Source: a candidate division KSB1 bacterium (GTDB lineage: Bacteria; Zhuqueibacterota; Zhuqueibacteria; Zhuqueibacterales; Zhuqueibacteraceae). Taken from it: DNA of 51,376 nt. Shown in pieces: positions 42,831 through 50,146 of the stretch (position 1 is the stretch's first letter; each line of letters opens with the position of its first letter). The translations under genes were made by a program, and so were the position numbers. A model generated the notes under the pieces. It saw only the letters and a program-made list of their open reading frames with translations. It did no database searches and was not told where the DNA came from. The stretch is taken from the NCBI GenBank assembly GCA_034506175.1, contig JAPDQB010000047.1, positions 1 to 51,376 of the forward strand. The letters run 5' to 3'.

Positions 42831-45429
42831 AAATCTCCACTTTCAAGTCCGCCTTGTATTGCGCTCCGGCAAAAGCCGGCAACTGCTCGATCATCTGTTC
42901 GATCTGGGCCTTCGAAAATTCTCCGGCTTTGCTGATGGTCAGATCGATGAGGAGACTGCCGGCACCACTGAGCTTGCCGCGCAACGCCTCGGGCAGGGAG
43001 TCCAGCGCGATGTTTTCCAGACTGGCATAGACCATAAACTGCGCCCGGCGGACTTTGGCATTCTCATATTCATTGAGCTTGGCTGCCACTTCCTGGCGCA
43101 GGGCACCCAAGGTTTTGGCGAACGACGTCTGAAGGGAATGCAGCGCGGCGATTTCTGCCAGCATGGTTCGCGACTGCATATCGGCGGCGGACTCCCCAGC
43201 GCCCAATCTCGCGCTGGCAATGTCGCGCCGGAGCGAGATTGCATCGGTCTTGGTCTCCCACGCCAATCCCGTCAGCTTGGGATCCTCAAAAGGGTCATCA
43301 ATGCGCGCGTCCCACCACTCCATCGCCGAATAATCGGGCGATCTGCCGCAGGCGCTGTCCCTTTCGTGGCGCAATCCGATTTGACGGCTCAGACACAGAG
43401 CCTTGATGGCATCAATGATTGTCGAATCCGCGGTGCGCACCGGAAAGCCAAGGGTCTTGCGATATTCGGCATCGATCTCTCGAACCGTCCTGCCAATGAT
43501 GTGCTCGCGACGCGAGGCGAGATGCTCCTCGAAGCGCTGTCGCGGAAAAATATTCTCGCGGAGCTGGCGCTTGACCTCATCACATGTCACTGCCGTGCCC
43601 AGCGGCTCGAGTTCTGCCGGCTGGTTGTCACTTTGCATCCAAACAAAAACCAGACCGGCCTTTTTGAACGCCTCCAGAATATAGTTGCGGTCTTCGCGAG
43701 CGATCTTGTCATACTGTTTTCGGCGCTCGGCATATGCGGCGGTTTGCAGCAGCTCTTCCGCCGCCTTGACACGTTGCGCCCATTTGGTAATATCCGCATG
43801 ATCCAGACCGTTGAAGGTGTCGGACTTGGGCTCCAGCAGGATGATCTGGTTTTGGTTCTCAGCACCGTGATAGATGTCAATGCGTTCTTTTTCGGTGAGA
43901 CGTCGTGGCGTCAGCACGAAGCGAAGACTGCGCGGATCGCGCTGCGACAGCTCTGCCCGCGTCTGCGCCACTTCACGAAACACAACGGCAGTAGAGTCGC
44001 CGAACAACTGGGTTACCCACAACGCGAGGGCATGCTGCAGCGCCACGGTGGGATCGACGCGCAACGAGCGGTATTCCACTTTGGCGTTGGGCTTTTCCTG
44101 TTCATCGAAATAATAATTTCCCTCTTGCTGCTGGAAGTACGTGCCCAATTTCAACAGCGCGTTGAGCGTGGCGTGATATTGATTGATGTCGCTGCCGGGG
44201 GTGAGGATTTGCCGTGCCAGCTCCTGCTCGCCAATGCCCGGAACATGTCCCGAGGGTGCCACCGTGGCGATGAAGGCGCTGGCAATAATTTGTGGTGCAA
44301 ACGGCAATTCACCGAGATCGCGAAGATCACTTTGCGCACATTGCAAAAGATGGTGGGTCGGATCGAGATCCGAGAGGCGATTTCTGATGGCCGTATCGTT
44401 GAGATCGAGATGCGCGGTGGTGAGGAGGTCGGTCTTTTTGTGCGCGTTCCGCACCACTGCGCCGAGCAAGCCGAGCGCGCCGCGACTTCCCTGAAAACCG
44501 CGACCGGAGGGCACATTGAACAGAACCATTTGCAAAAGCTCCGGAGAAAAAGGGAAGACTTCCTGCATGCGCTCAACGTATCGCTCATCAACAGAAATGT
44601 TTCGCGCCCGCCACGCATTCAGATAGCTTTGCACGACGACGTTGACTCGGTTGCGGTCCAGCTCCAAATAATTTGCAAACAGCCGGTGCAACACCACGCG
44701 TTGCCGGTCGTGCGGGTCGGCAAACTTGACGTCGATGCGTGGCACGCGCTTGAGCGTTGCGCCCGGCTCACGGTTGGAATCGTACACCGATGCAAATATC
44801 GTTACCGAGGCATTCTCGGTTCGGAGAGATTCTTCGCTGAGCATTTGGAGAAACGCGAGATTCTGAGCGCGCACATGATCTTTCGCCATGCTTTGAATGC
44901 CCATTTCAAGCTCATCGAGAATGAGAATCAGATGTCTTCCGCTCAAGGCTTCACGAAGCTCATCCAGATTTGGGGCGCGCTCGGAGGGGAGGCGCTGTGC
45001 GAATCCCAGTTTTGAAAACACCAGACTCCAAATCGATTCCAGTGGAAAGTCGGTGAATTTGTGGAGGCACACCATTGCTGCGCGCGGAATTCTGCAAACG
45101 AGATCATGCTTGGCCAGCCAATTGTTTGCTGGTTCGGGATTGGCGAACAAATGATAGACAAGCAACTCGAGATGGGACTTTCCGCTTCCCTTGTACCCTT
45201 CCAACAAAAACAGACCAGCTGACTTCTCGCTACTGTTGAATCTTCTATTCAGATGTTCCAGAACCAATCGGATGTCCGAGGTGGGCCACGTCAACTCGAA
45301 GAAGTCATCGGGACGGGATTCGAGCGATTTTTTTTTAGGATCGCGAATATTCTCCACATCAATGACACCTTCTAAACCTTCCTTCCGGAGAACTTCAGGG
45401 CGGGGGACGACAATATCAGAAAAACTCAT
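42829..45429 (-). CDS. DUF499-like P-loop ATPase
   Basis: This is a large predicted AAA-type ATPase of 866 residues. The N-terminal part resembles DUF499 proteins (SDIVVPRPEVLRKEG, then DFFELTWPT). Walker A GYKGSGKSH is at 78-86 and Walker B LILILDELEMG at about 167-177. The rest is helical with no recognised domain. DUF499 ATPases are known beside DUF1156 methylases in defence islands. I choose the ATG at 45429 (MSFSDIVV), since AAGGAGG lies 7-8 bases upstream of it and is too close to the ATG at 45435. It is the first gene of the island, behind a good promoter; its stop is touched by a hairpin repeat. Confidence 0.82.
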   Translation of the reverse strand: MSFSDIVVPRPEVLRKEGLEGVIDVENIRDPKKKSLESRPDDFFELTWPTSDIRLVLEHLNRRFNSSEKSAGLFLLEGYKGSGKSHLELLVYHLFANPEPANNWLAKHDLVCRIPRAAMVCLHKFTDFPLESIWSLVFSKLGFAQRLPSERAPNLDELREALSGRHLILILDELEMGIQSMAKDHVRAQNLAFLQMLSEESLRTENASVTIFASVYDSNREPGATLKRVPRIDVKFADPHDRQRVVLHRLFANYLELDRNRVNVVVQSYLNAWRARNISVDERYVERMQEVFPFSPELLQMVLFNVPSGRGFQGSRGALGLLGAVVRNAHKKTDLLTTAHLDLNDTAIRNRLSDLDPTHHLLQCAQSDLRDLGELPFAPQIIASAFIATVAPSGHVPGIGEQELARQILTPGSDINQYHATLNALLKLGTYFQQQEGNYYFDEQEKPNAKVEYRSLRVDPTVALQHALALWVTQLFGDSTAVVFREVAQTRAELSQRDPRSLRFVLTPRRLTEKERIDIYHGAENQNQIILLEPKSDTFNGLDHADITKWAQRVKAAEELLQTAAYAERRKQYDKIAREDRNYILEAFKKAGLVFVWMQSDNQPAELEPLGTAVTCDEVKRQLRENIFPRQRFEEHLASRREHIIGRTVREIDAEYRKTLGFPVRTADSTIIDAIKALCLSRQIGLRHERDSACGRSPDYSAMEWWDARIDDPFEDPKLTGLAWETKTDAISLRRDIASARLGAGESAADMQSRTMLAEIAALHSLQTSFAKTLGALRQEVAAKLNEYENAKVRRAQFMVYASLENIALDSLPEALRGKLSGAGSLLIDLTISKAGEFSKAQIEQMIEQLPAFAGAQYKADLKVEI

Positions 45430-45463
45430 ATACATGCCTCCTTTTTGGGCGCGACGTCAATCC

Positions 45464-45491
45464 AATATACGGAGATTATTTTCATTGTCAA
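45464..45491 (-). promoter_or_regulatory. sigma70-like promoter of the defence island
   Basis: On the minus strand TTGACA (45486-45491) and TATATT (45464-45469) are 16 bases apart. The expected start site is about 25 bases upstream of the ATPase ribosome-binding site. Confidence 0.65.
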
Positions 45492-45503
45492 GAATAAGTC
45501 TTG
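45489..45503. promoter_or_regulatory. inverted repeat over the -35 box, possible operator
   Basis: CAAGA-ATAAG-TCTTG is a perfect 5-bp inverted repeat that overlaps the -35 box of the ATPase promoter. A related word, GTCAAGA, recurs at about 45517. A repressor site is plausible; the ribbon-helix-helix protein of the island is one candidate. Confidence 0.3.
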
Positions 45504-45673
45504 TTTTCTCGAAATCGTCAAGAAAAAACTTTAATATTCTTTATAAACATATTCTTACTTTACATCGAAAAAAATGAAATTTTAGTTAAAAGTCAAAAAA
45601 AAGGAATAAAAGTGTTTGCATACTGAAAGTCCAAATCCCGCGCATGTCAATTCTGCATATTGGGCAGGCTCGT

Positions 45674-45700
45674 TGTCGATTTTCCCCTCCGCCGAACGAC
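45674..45700 (+). promoter_or_regulatory. ECF42-type promoter motif 1
   Basis: TGTCGA (45674-45679) is followed by 17 bases and CGAC (45697-45700). The context AGGCTCGTTGTCGATTT is repeated at the second motif 132 bases downstream. No gene starts right after it; the next start is 45878, so it may be a spare or ancestral copy. Confidence 0.6.
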
Positions 45701-45805
45701 TATTCAGTAGAATAAGCCCAAAATCAAACTGGCATTACGGTTTCAGTTTCTCGGGATTTTTTCGCTGTGTGCGGAATTGAGTCTGGCTCTGCCGGGTAGG
45801 CCCGT

Positions 45806-45832
45806 TGTCGATTTGAGGCGTTCCTGAACGAC
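45806..45832 (+). promoter_or_regulatory. ECF42-type promoter motif 2
   Basis: TGTCGA (45806-45811) and CGAC (45829-45832) are 17 bases apart and 45 bases upstream of the first YciI-like start codon. The pair fits the TGTCGA / CGA(T/C)C-like consensus reported for ECF42 sigma factors, which control DGPF (YciI-like) genes. Confidence 0.7.
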
Positions 45833-45877
45833 TATATTATATGGTGTGAACCGTCAAATTCACAAACGGAGAAAACT

Positions 45878-46246
45878 ATGAAATACCTGCTCCTGATTTA
45901 CTATGACGAACAGCAGTTGAGTGACGCCGAACGCGAACAATGCTTCGGCGAGTCCGTGCAGCTCGCGCATGAGCTGAACTCCAACGGAAAATATCTGGCC
46001 GCCAACCCGCTGCACCCGACATCAACGGCGAGCAGCGTGCGCGTGCGCAACGGCAAACGCTTCGTGACTGACGGCCCGTTCGCCGAAACGCGCGAGCAAC
46101 TCGGCGGCTATTTCCTGATCGACGCGAACGATCTCGACGAGGCCATCGGCATCGCCGCGCGGATTCCCATGGTGCACAAAGGCACCGTGGAAATCCGGCC
46201 GGTGGTGGAAATTCCCGGCCTGCCGACAAACGTGTCTACAACTTGA
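45878..46246 (+). CDS. YciI/DGPF-family protein 1
   Basis: This small protein of 122 residues has the diagnostic VTDGPFAETREQLGGYFLID (about 63-82), which defines the DGPF (YCII-related) family. The function is unknown; a role in detoxification or signalling is suggested. The ATG is preceded by GGAGAAAA. A conserved ECF42-type promoter motif lies 45 bases upstream. It is the first of three paralogues in tandem (with 46471 and 47017), each followed by a palindromic element. Confidence 0.92.
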   Translation: MKYLLLIYYDEQQLSDAEREQCFGESVQLAHELNSNGKYLAANPLHPTSTASSVRVRNGKRFVTDGPFAETREQLGGYFLIDANDLDEAIGIAARIPMVHKGTVEIRPVVEIPGLPTNVSTT

Positions 46247-46258
46247 ACAAAAGAGAAA

Positions 46259-46367
46259 TGGCAGAAAGATGTAGGAAAGGGAAATAAAGCTTGGTATCAT
46301 TCAAATAGTTCTTACCGTGAAACACCGGGCAGACGTAAACATGTTTTCGCCCTGCAGCTTTTTGTCT
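46259..46367. repeat. palindromic intergenic element A (degenerate)
   Basis: The left edge TGGCAGAAAGATGTAGG and the right edge GCAGCTTTTTGTCTT resemble the terminal repeats of elements B-E but with more mismatches. The right edge continues into CTGAAAGTTTT, which matches the flank of element B (CCGAAAGTTTT). It begins 12 bases after the YciI-1 stop. Confidence 0.45.
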
Positions 46368-46393
46368 TCTGAAAGTTTTTCAACCTGACCCAT

Positions 46394-46420
46394 TGTCGAT
46401 TTCAGGCGTTGCCGAACGAC
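46394..46420 (+). promoter_or_regulatory. ECF42-type promoter motif 3
   Basis: TGTCGA (46394-46399) and CGAC (46417-46420) are 17 bases apart, 50 bases upstream of the second YciI start. The 32-base block around them (TTTCAGGCGTTGCC spacer) is nearly identical to motif 2. Confidence 0.7.
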
Positions 46421-46470
46421 TATTTGGTGTAAACAATGATTCTTTATTTCACCATCTTTCGGAGAAAACG

Positions 46471-46866
46471 ATGAAATACCTCTGCCTTGGCTACATGGAA
46501 GAAAGCAAATGGGAAACGATGTCTGAAAACGAGCGCAACGCTTTCGTGGATGAGTGCTTCGCTTACGATGATGAACTGCGGAAGAACGGCCACTTTGTCG
46601 GCGGCGAAGCGCTGCAAAGCGCACAGAACGCCATCACCCTACGTTGGCGGAACGGCAAGGTCGTTGTGACTGACGGTCCGTACGCCGAGACGAAAGAGCA
46701 GTTGGGCGGAATCTTGGCACTCGAAGCGCGAGACTTGAATCACGCCATTCAGTTGATGTCGAAGCACCCCGGTGTAAAAGCCGGGCCATTCGAGATTCGC
46801 CCGGCCGCGGATTTAACGGAAATGGTGGCGGAAAGCGAGCGCCGGCGGAAGGCTCAAAAGCAATGA
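46471..46866 (+). CDS. YciI/DGPF-family protein 2
   Basis: This 131-residue paralogue of the first YciI gene starts MKYLCLGYMEE and contains VTDGPYAETKEQLGGILAL. I start at ATG 46471, behind GGAGAAAA; the longer frame would read into the promoter region. Its own ECF42-type promoter lies 50 bases upstream. The TGA stop forms the first bases of the terminal repeat of element B. Confidence 0.92.
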   Translation: MKYLCLGYMEESKWETMSENERNAFVDECFAYDDELRKNGHFVGGEALQSAQNAITLRWRNGKVVVTDGPYAETKEQLGGILALEARDLNHAIQLMSKHPGVKAGPFEIRPAADLTEMVAESERRRKAQKQ

Positions 46867-46925
46867 CAGAAAAATAAAAAACCCATCTTTTGAATAAGGT
46901 CCAAGTCATGTACATTTTTCTGTCA
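46864..46925. repeat. palindromic intergenic element B
   Basis: The 62-bp element has perfect 12-bp terminal inverted repeats: TGACAGAAAAAT (46864-46875) and ATTTTTCTGTCA (46914-46925). Its first bases supply the stop codon of the upstream gene. Confidence 0.8.
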
Positions 46926-47016
46926 TCCGAAAGTTTTAATTGAAAACATTCGGTTGTTTTTGCTGTATCGGTCGCGCTAAAAAGAACGATCCAACAAAAT
47001 TCAAGGAGACACACCC

Positions 47017-47445
47017 ATGCGATTCATGATGTTGATGATCCCCAAGGGATACGAGAAAGCAGCGCCGGGCACGATGCCGGACGCCAAGGCCGTCGAAGCG
47101 ATGATGAAGTACAACGAGGAATTGCAAAAGGCTGGCGTGCTGCTCGACCTCAATGGCCTGCACCCGCCGTCTATGGGCGCGCGCGTTTCGTTCGCAGGCG
47201 GAAAACCCACGGTGACCGACGGGCCTTTCATCGAATCAAAAGAAGTGCTCGGCGGTTACTGGATGATTCAAGTGAATTCGAAAGAAGAAGCGATTGAATG
47301 GGCCAAGCGCTGCCCGGGTTCCGACAACGAAGTGATCGAGATTCGTCAAGTGCAGGAATTCGAGGATTTCCCGGCCGATGTTCAAAAAGCGGCGGCGGGA
47401 TTTGAGGAAATGCAGGCGCAGGCACGATCCCAGCAGCGCAAATAG
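47017..47445 (+). CDS. YciI/DGPF-family protein 3
   Basis: This third paralogue of 142 residues starts MRFMMLMIPKGYEKAAPG and has VTDGPFIESKEVLGGYWMIQV. It has the longer N-terminal part (GTMPDAKAVEAMMKYNEELQKAGVLL) common in proteins linked to ECF42 sigma factors. A ribosome-binding site AAGGAG precedes the ATG. No separate TGTCGA promoter is seen before it, so it may depend on the upstream promoters. Confidence 0.92.
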   Translation: MRFMMLMIPKGYEKAAPGTMPDAKAVEAMMKYNEELQKAGVLLDLNGLHPPSMGARVSFAGGKPTVTDGPFIESKEVLGGYWMIQVNSKEEAIEWAKRCPGSDNEVIEIRQVQEFEDFPADVQKAAAGFEEMQAQARSQQRK

Positions 47446-47477
47446 CCGTAGCGAAGAAACAGGATTTTATAAAACAA

Positions 47478-47580
47478 TGGCAGAAAAATGTGTGGCATAA
47501 AAATAAAACCAGAGATCAAAGCACTCACCTTTTACACAGAACAAAACAAAAATATTTTTCCGCCACCCATTTTTCTGTCA
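47478..47580. repeat. palindromic intergenic element C
   Basis: This 103-bp element has 28-base terminal repeats, TGGCAGAAAAATGTGTGGCA... at the left and ...GCCACCCATTTTTCTGTCA at the right, with about four mismatches. It lies 32 bases after the YciI-3 stop and 36 bases before the next ATG. Confidence 0.8.
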
Positions 47581-47616
47581 TTTTAAAGGTTCTGAATTTT
47601 TAGGGAGGATTTTGCC

Positions 47617-48408
47617 ATGCCAATCGAATTCATCAAAAACTTCCGCGTTCACGACCAGCAAGCGTTCGGCGAGATTGCGTATGAGGTTATGGAGGAGGCC
47701 TTCCAAGCTCACAACAAGCTGGGGCGGTTCTTTGACGAAGATGCCTATCAGCATGAAGTGGCCCACGCCCTTGGGTCGCGCGCCAAGATCGAAGTCCCCA
47801 TCTTGGTGAAGCATGCTGATTTCAGCAAAACCTGCTTCATCGACTTACTCGTTGATCATGGGGCCATTTTTGAATTGAAAACCGTGGGACATTTGACCGA
47901 CGAGCATCGTGCGCAGCTTATCAGCTATCTTCTGCTAACCGGCGGCCGTCACGGCAAACTGATCAACTTCCGGCCGGAACGGGTTGAGCATGAGTTTGTG
48001 AACACAACGCTCACCCATGCCGACCGGACAAGCTTTCAGGTCGATGACTCGGCATGGGATAATTCAGTAGAGCAGGCGCCGGAAATTCGCCGCCGTGTCG
48101 AAGCATTTCTGCGCGACTGGGGCACCGGACTCGAGCTGCAACTTTACGTTGAGGCGCTGACGCATTTTCTCGGCGGGGAAGATCAAGTGGTGCGGGAGAT
48201 CGAGGTCGTGAGCGAAGGGCGTGTCATCAGCCACCAAAAAGTTCGATGCGCAGGCGCAGAAGCGACATTCAAAATCACCGCGCTCACCGATAGGCTGGAG
48301 AGTTTTGAGTCGAATGCAATGAAGTTTCTTCATCATACTCATCTGAAACACATGCTGTGGATCAATGTGAATCTGCAGACAGTCACACTGAAGACGCTCA
48401 CGAAATAG
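47617..48408 (+). CDS. GxxExxY-type predicted PD-(D/E)xK protein
   Basis: This 263-residue protein has a GxxxEVxxxxGxFFxExxY-like start (EIAYEVMEEAFQAHNKLG, RFFDEDAYQHEV). The nuclease-like core has FIDLLV and IFELKTV (Asp, then Glu-x-Lys), the usual layout of the GxxExxY family. The second half (about 150-263) is an added region without a clear match. Function is unknown; such genes are often found near repair or mobile genes. It starts at ATG 47617 behind GGGAGGA. Confidence 0.8.
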   Translation: MPIEFIKNFRVHDQQAFGEIAYEVMEEAFQAHNKLGRFFDEDAYQHEVAHALGSRAKIEVPILVKHADFSKTCFIDLLVDHGAIFELKTVGHLTDEHRAQLISYLLLTGGRHGKLINFRPERVEHEFVNTTLTHADRTSFQVDDSAWDNSVEQAPEIRRRVEAFLRDWGTGLELQLYVEALTHFLGGEDQVVREIEVVSEGRVISHQKVRCAGAEATFKITALTDRLESFESNAMKFLHHTHLKHMLWINVNLQTVTLKTLTK

Positions 48409-48433
48409 ATGGTTAAACAGCAAAGGCAATTCA

Positions 48434-48579
48434 TGGCAGGAAAATGTATGTCATAAAAATAGAGATTGGCATGGCTCGTAACACGGATTTGCAAATCCTG
48501 TGTCACCAATGTTTGAAAAAAGTCATGGCACTAGCAATGAAAAAGGGTATGGAATATTTTGCCATCCATTTTTCTGTGA
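48434..48579. repeat. palindromic intergenic element D
   Basis: This 146-bp element has left repeat TGGCAGGAAAATGTATGTCA and right repeat TTTGCCATCCATTTTTCTGTGA. Its interior holds a second hairpin, ACACGGATTTGCAAATCCTGTGT. It begins 25 bases after the GxxExxY stop and ends 24 bases before the SRPBCC start codon. Confidence 0.75.
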
Positions 48580-48603
48580 TTATAACTTACCGGAGGAAGA
48601 AGC

Positions 48604-49149
48604 ATGAAAAAAGTAATCCTGACAGCAGTCGCGGCGCTGGGCGTTATCATCATCACCCTGCTCGGCTTTGCCACGACCAAGCCGGACACGTTCCGCATCG
48701 AGCGCAGCGCGAGCATCAAAGCCGCGCCGGAGGTGATTTTTTCGCACCTCAACGATTTTCGCAGTTGGAGAGCCTGGTCGCCGTGGGAGAATTTGGATCC
48801 TGCTCTGCAAAGAACCTACAGCGGTGCAGCAGTCGGGGTTGGCGCTGTTTATGAGTGGAAGGGCAACAGCGAGGTCGGTGCGGGCCGCATGGAGATTGTG
48901 GAATCATCTCCCGCTTCGAAGCTCGGCATCAAGCTGGATTTCATCGAGCCGTTTGAGGGCCACAACAACATCGAGTTTACGCTGATGCCGGAGGGTGAGG
49001 CCACGAAAATCACATGGGCGATGCACGGCCCCAATCCGTTTCTTGGCAAGCTTATGAGCATCTTCTTCGACATGGACAAGATGGCTGGAAAGGATTTCGA
49101 GACCGGTTTGGCCAATTTGAAAGCGCTCGTCGAATCCGGTAAGCAGTGA
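48604..49149 (+). CDS. SRPBCC-family (START-like) protein
   Basis: This 181-residue protein has an N-terminal hydrophobic segment (about 1-23) that may be a signal or anchor. The SRPBCC pattern follows: FRIERSASIKAAPEVIFSHLNDFRSWRAWSPW, then RMEIVESSPASKLGIKLDF. These beta-alpha folds bind hydrophobic ligands. The ATG follows GGAGGAAGAAGC, a strong ribosome-binding site. Its TGA stop lies inside the first bases of element E. SRPBCC proteins are common companions of YciI proteins in stress-response clusters. Confidence 0.9.
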   Translation: MKKVILTAVAALGVIIITLLGFATTKPDTFRIERSASIKAAPEVIFSHLNDFRSWRAWSPWENLDPALQRTYSGAAVGVGAVYEWKGNSEVGAGRMEIVESSPASKLGIKLDFIEPFEGHNNIEFTLMPEGEATKITWAMHGPNPFLGKLMSIFFDMDKMAGKDFETGLANLKALVESGKQ

Positions 49150-49253
49150 CGGAAAAATGAGTGGCAAAAATATGTGGGCTGGGTTTCATCGATAATGCTC
49201 ATGCTCGCTTGGCAAGAAACCCAGATATTTTTTTGCCGTACCTCTACCTGTCA
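49147..49253. repeat. palindromic intergenic element E
   Basis: This 107-bp element has left part TGACGGAAAAATGAGTGGCA, then AAAATATG, and right part ATATTTTTTTGCCG, then ACCTGTCA. The inner arms GGGTTT / AAACCC also pair. The first three bases are the TGA stop of the SRPBCC gene. Confidence 0.75.
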
Positions 49254-49307
49254 CGAACTTCGTGAAAAAATGGCGCCATGAAACTCTCGAACTGAAAGGA
49301 AGGGAAT

Positions 49308-49733
49308 ATGAATCCCATTCTCAGAAATGTATTGGCCGTCATCGCCGGCGTCGTCATTGGCAGCGCTGTAAATATGAGCCTCGTCTCAATCAGCGGCAAA
49401 GTCATCCCGCCACCGGCCGGCGTCGATGTGACGAAGGTTGAAAGCCTGAAATCTTCCATGCATTTGTTTGAGCCGCAGCATTTCATCTTTCCATTTTTGG
49501 CTCATGCGTTGGGAACGTTGGCCGGCGCTCTCGTCGCTTCGATTATAGCAGCGAGCCACAAAATAAAATTTGCTCTGGGCGTAGGTGGATTTTTCCTGCT
49601 CGGAGGCATAGCAAGTGTCTTCATGCTGCCCTCGCCGCTCTGGTTTACGGTGTTGGATTTGGTTGGCGCTTATCTTCCCATGGGGTGGCTTGGCCATAAA
49701 TTAACACAAATGAGATTTGGAGTACGAAGTTAG
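49308..49733 (+). CDS. small integral membrane protein
   Basis: This 141-residue protein has four predicted membrane helices (about 7-25, 55-80, 88-108 and 110-128). I recognise only the general look of a conserved hypothetical membrane protein. The ATG follows GAAAGGAAGGG. It is the sixth gene of the plus-strand series; the palindrome pattern of the first five gaps is not seen after it. Confidence 0.8.
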   Translation: MNPILRNVLAVIAGVVIGSAVNMSLVSISGKVIPPPAGVDVTKVESLKSSMHLFEPQHFIFPFLAHALGTLAGALVASIIAASHKIKFALGVGGFFLLGGIASVFMLPSPLWFTVLDLVGAYLPMGWLGHKLTQMRFGVRS

Positions 49734-49774
49734 CCAGCCAGAGTGCAGAACTTTGGTTTCGCTTCATTCATATA

Positions 49775-50002
49775 ATGCTGAAGCATCACACTTCGGTTCA
49801 GATGGAAGAGCAGTTGGCATTCAGCAAGGGGTGTGATAAACATGGCAATGCAGGAATCGGCATTCACTTCCCCAAGCATCGCAAGCGCGCCATTGCGATC
49901 GGCGAAAAATTGGGAATCTATCGCGACTATCCGGTTTCCAAAGGTTGCATCTCGCCGTTCGCCCCAATCTGGATCAACGAAATGGTGCGGCGGCAAGGTT
50001 GA
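49775..50002 (+). pseudogene. C-terminal remnant of a DNA alkylation repair-type protein
   Basis: The frame ends with IAIGEKLGIYRDYPVSKGC, then SPFAPIWINEMVRRQG, which is the conserved C-terminal end of short AlkD/COG4912-like proteins. The part before it (residues 1-35) is poorly conserved and the N-terminal repeats are missing. The remaining 145 bases to the next gene hold the second copy of the 85-bp repeat. Confidence 0.6.
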
Positions 50003-50020
50003 GCCTGCGTGCGAGACGAA

Positions 50021-50105
50021 AAATAAACGTTTGTAGTGACGCCTTTAGACGTTCAACTTTTGTCGGAAGCCCGACGCCCAAAGGCGAAACGACGAACCTA
50101 TTCTC
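50021..50105. repeat. 85-bp REP-like palindromic repeat, copy 2
   Basis: The unit starts AAATAAACGTTTGTAGTGAC and is the same length as the copy at 39541-39625, with about 11 differences. The inverted repeat is kept mostly by compensated changes (for example TTTAGAC and its partner). Confidence 0.85.
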
Positions 50106-50146
50106 GTAAATGTTGACCAGCAATCCAACGCTTGAAAGGATCTGCG

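Noticed and set aside
42859..45015. 718-residue plus-strand open frame opposite the ATPase
   Set aside because: Its translation has no known motif and low complexity, and the minus strand has Walker motifs, a promoter and a ribosome-binding site. Other long opposite-strand frames (9128-10897, 13299-14843, 34114-35694) are rejected for the same reason.
32611..45429. A standard BREX locus
   Set aside because: PglZ, an ATPase and a methylase are present, but BrxA, BrxB, BrxL and a BrxC-like or full-size PglZ are not seen, so I do not call it BREX.
48434..48579. tRNA-like or riboswitch RNA in the gap before the SRPBCC gene
   Set aside because: The hairpins are explained by the terminal repeats of element D and an inner palindrome; no cloverleaf or known aptamer pattern is visible.
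46259..49253. An integron with attC sites
   Set aside because: Layout and size fit, but the 7-base core sites (RYYYAAC and GTTRRRY) are not found at the ends and there is no integrase in the window. I keep it only as an analogy.
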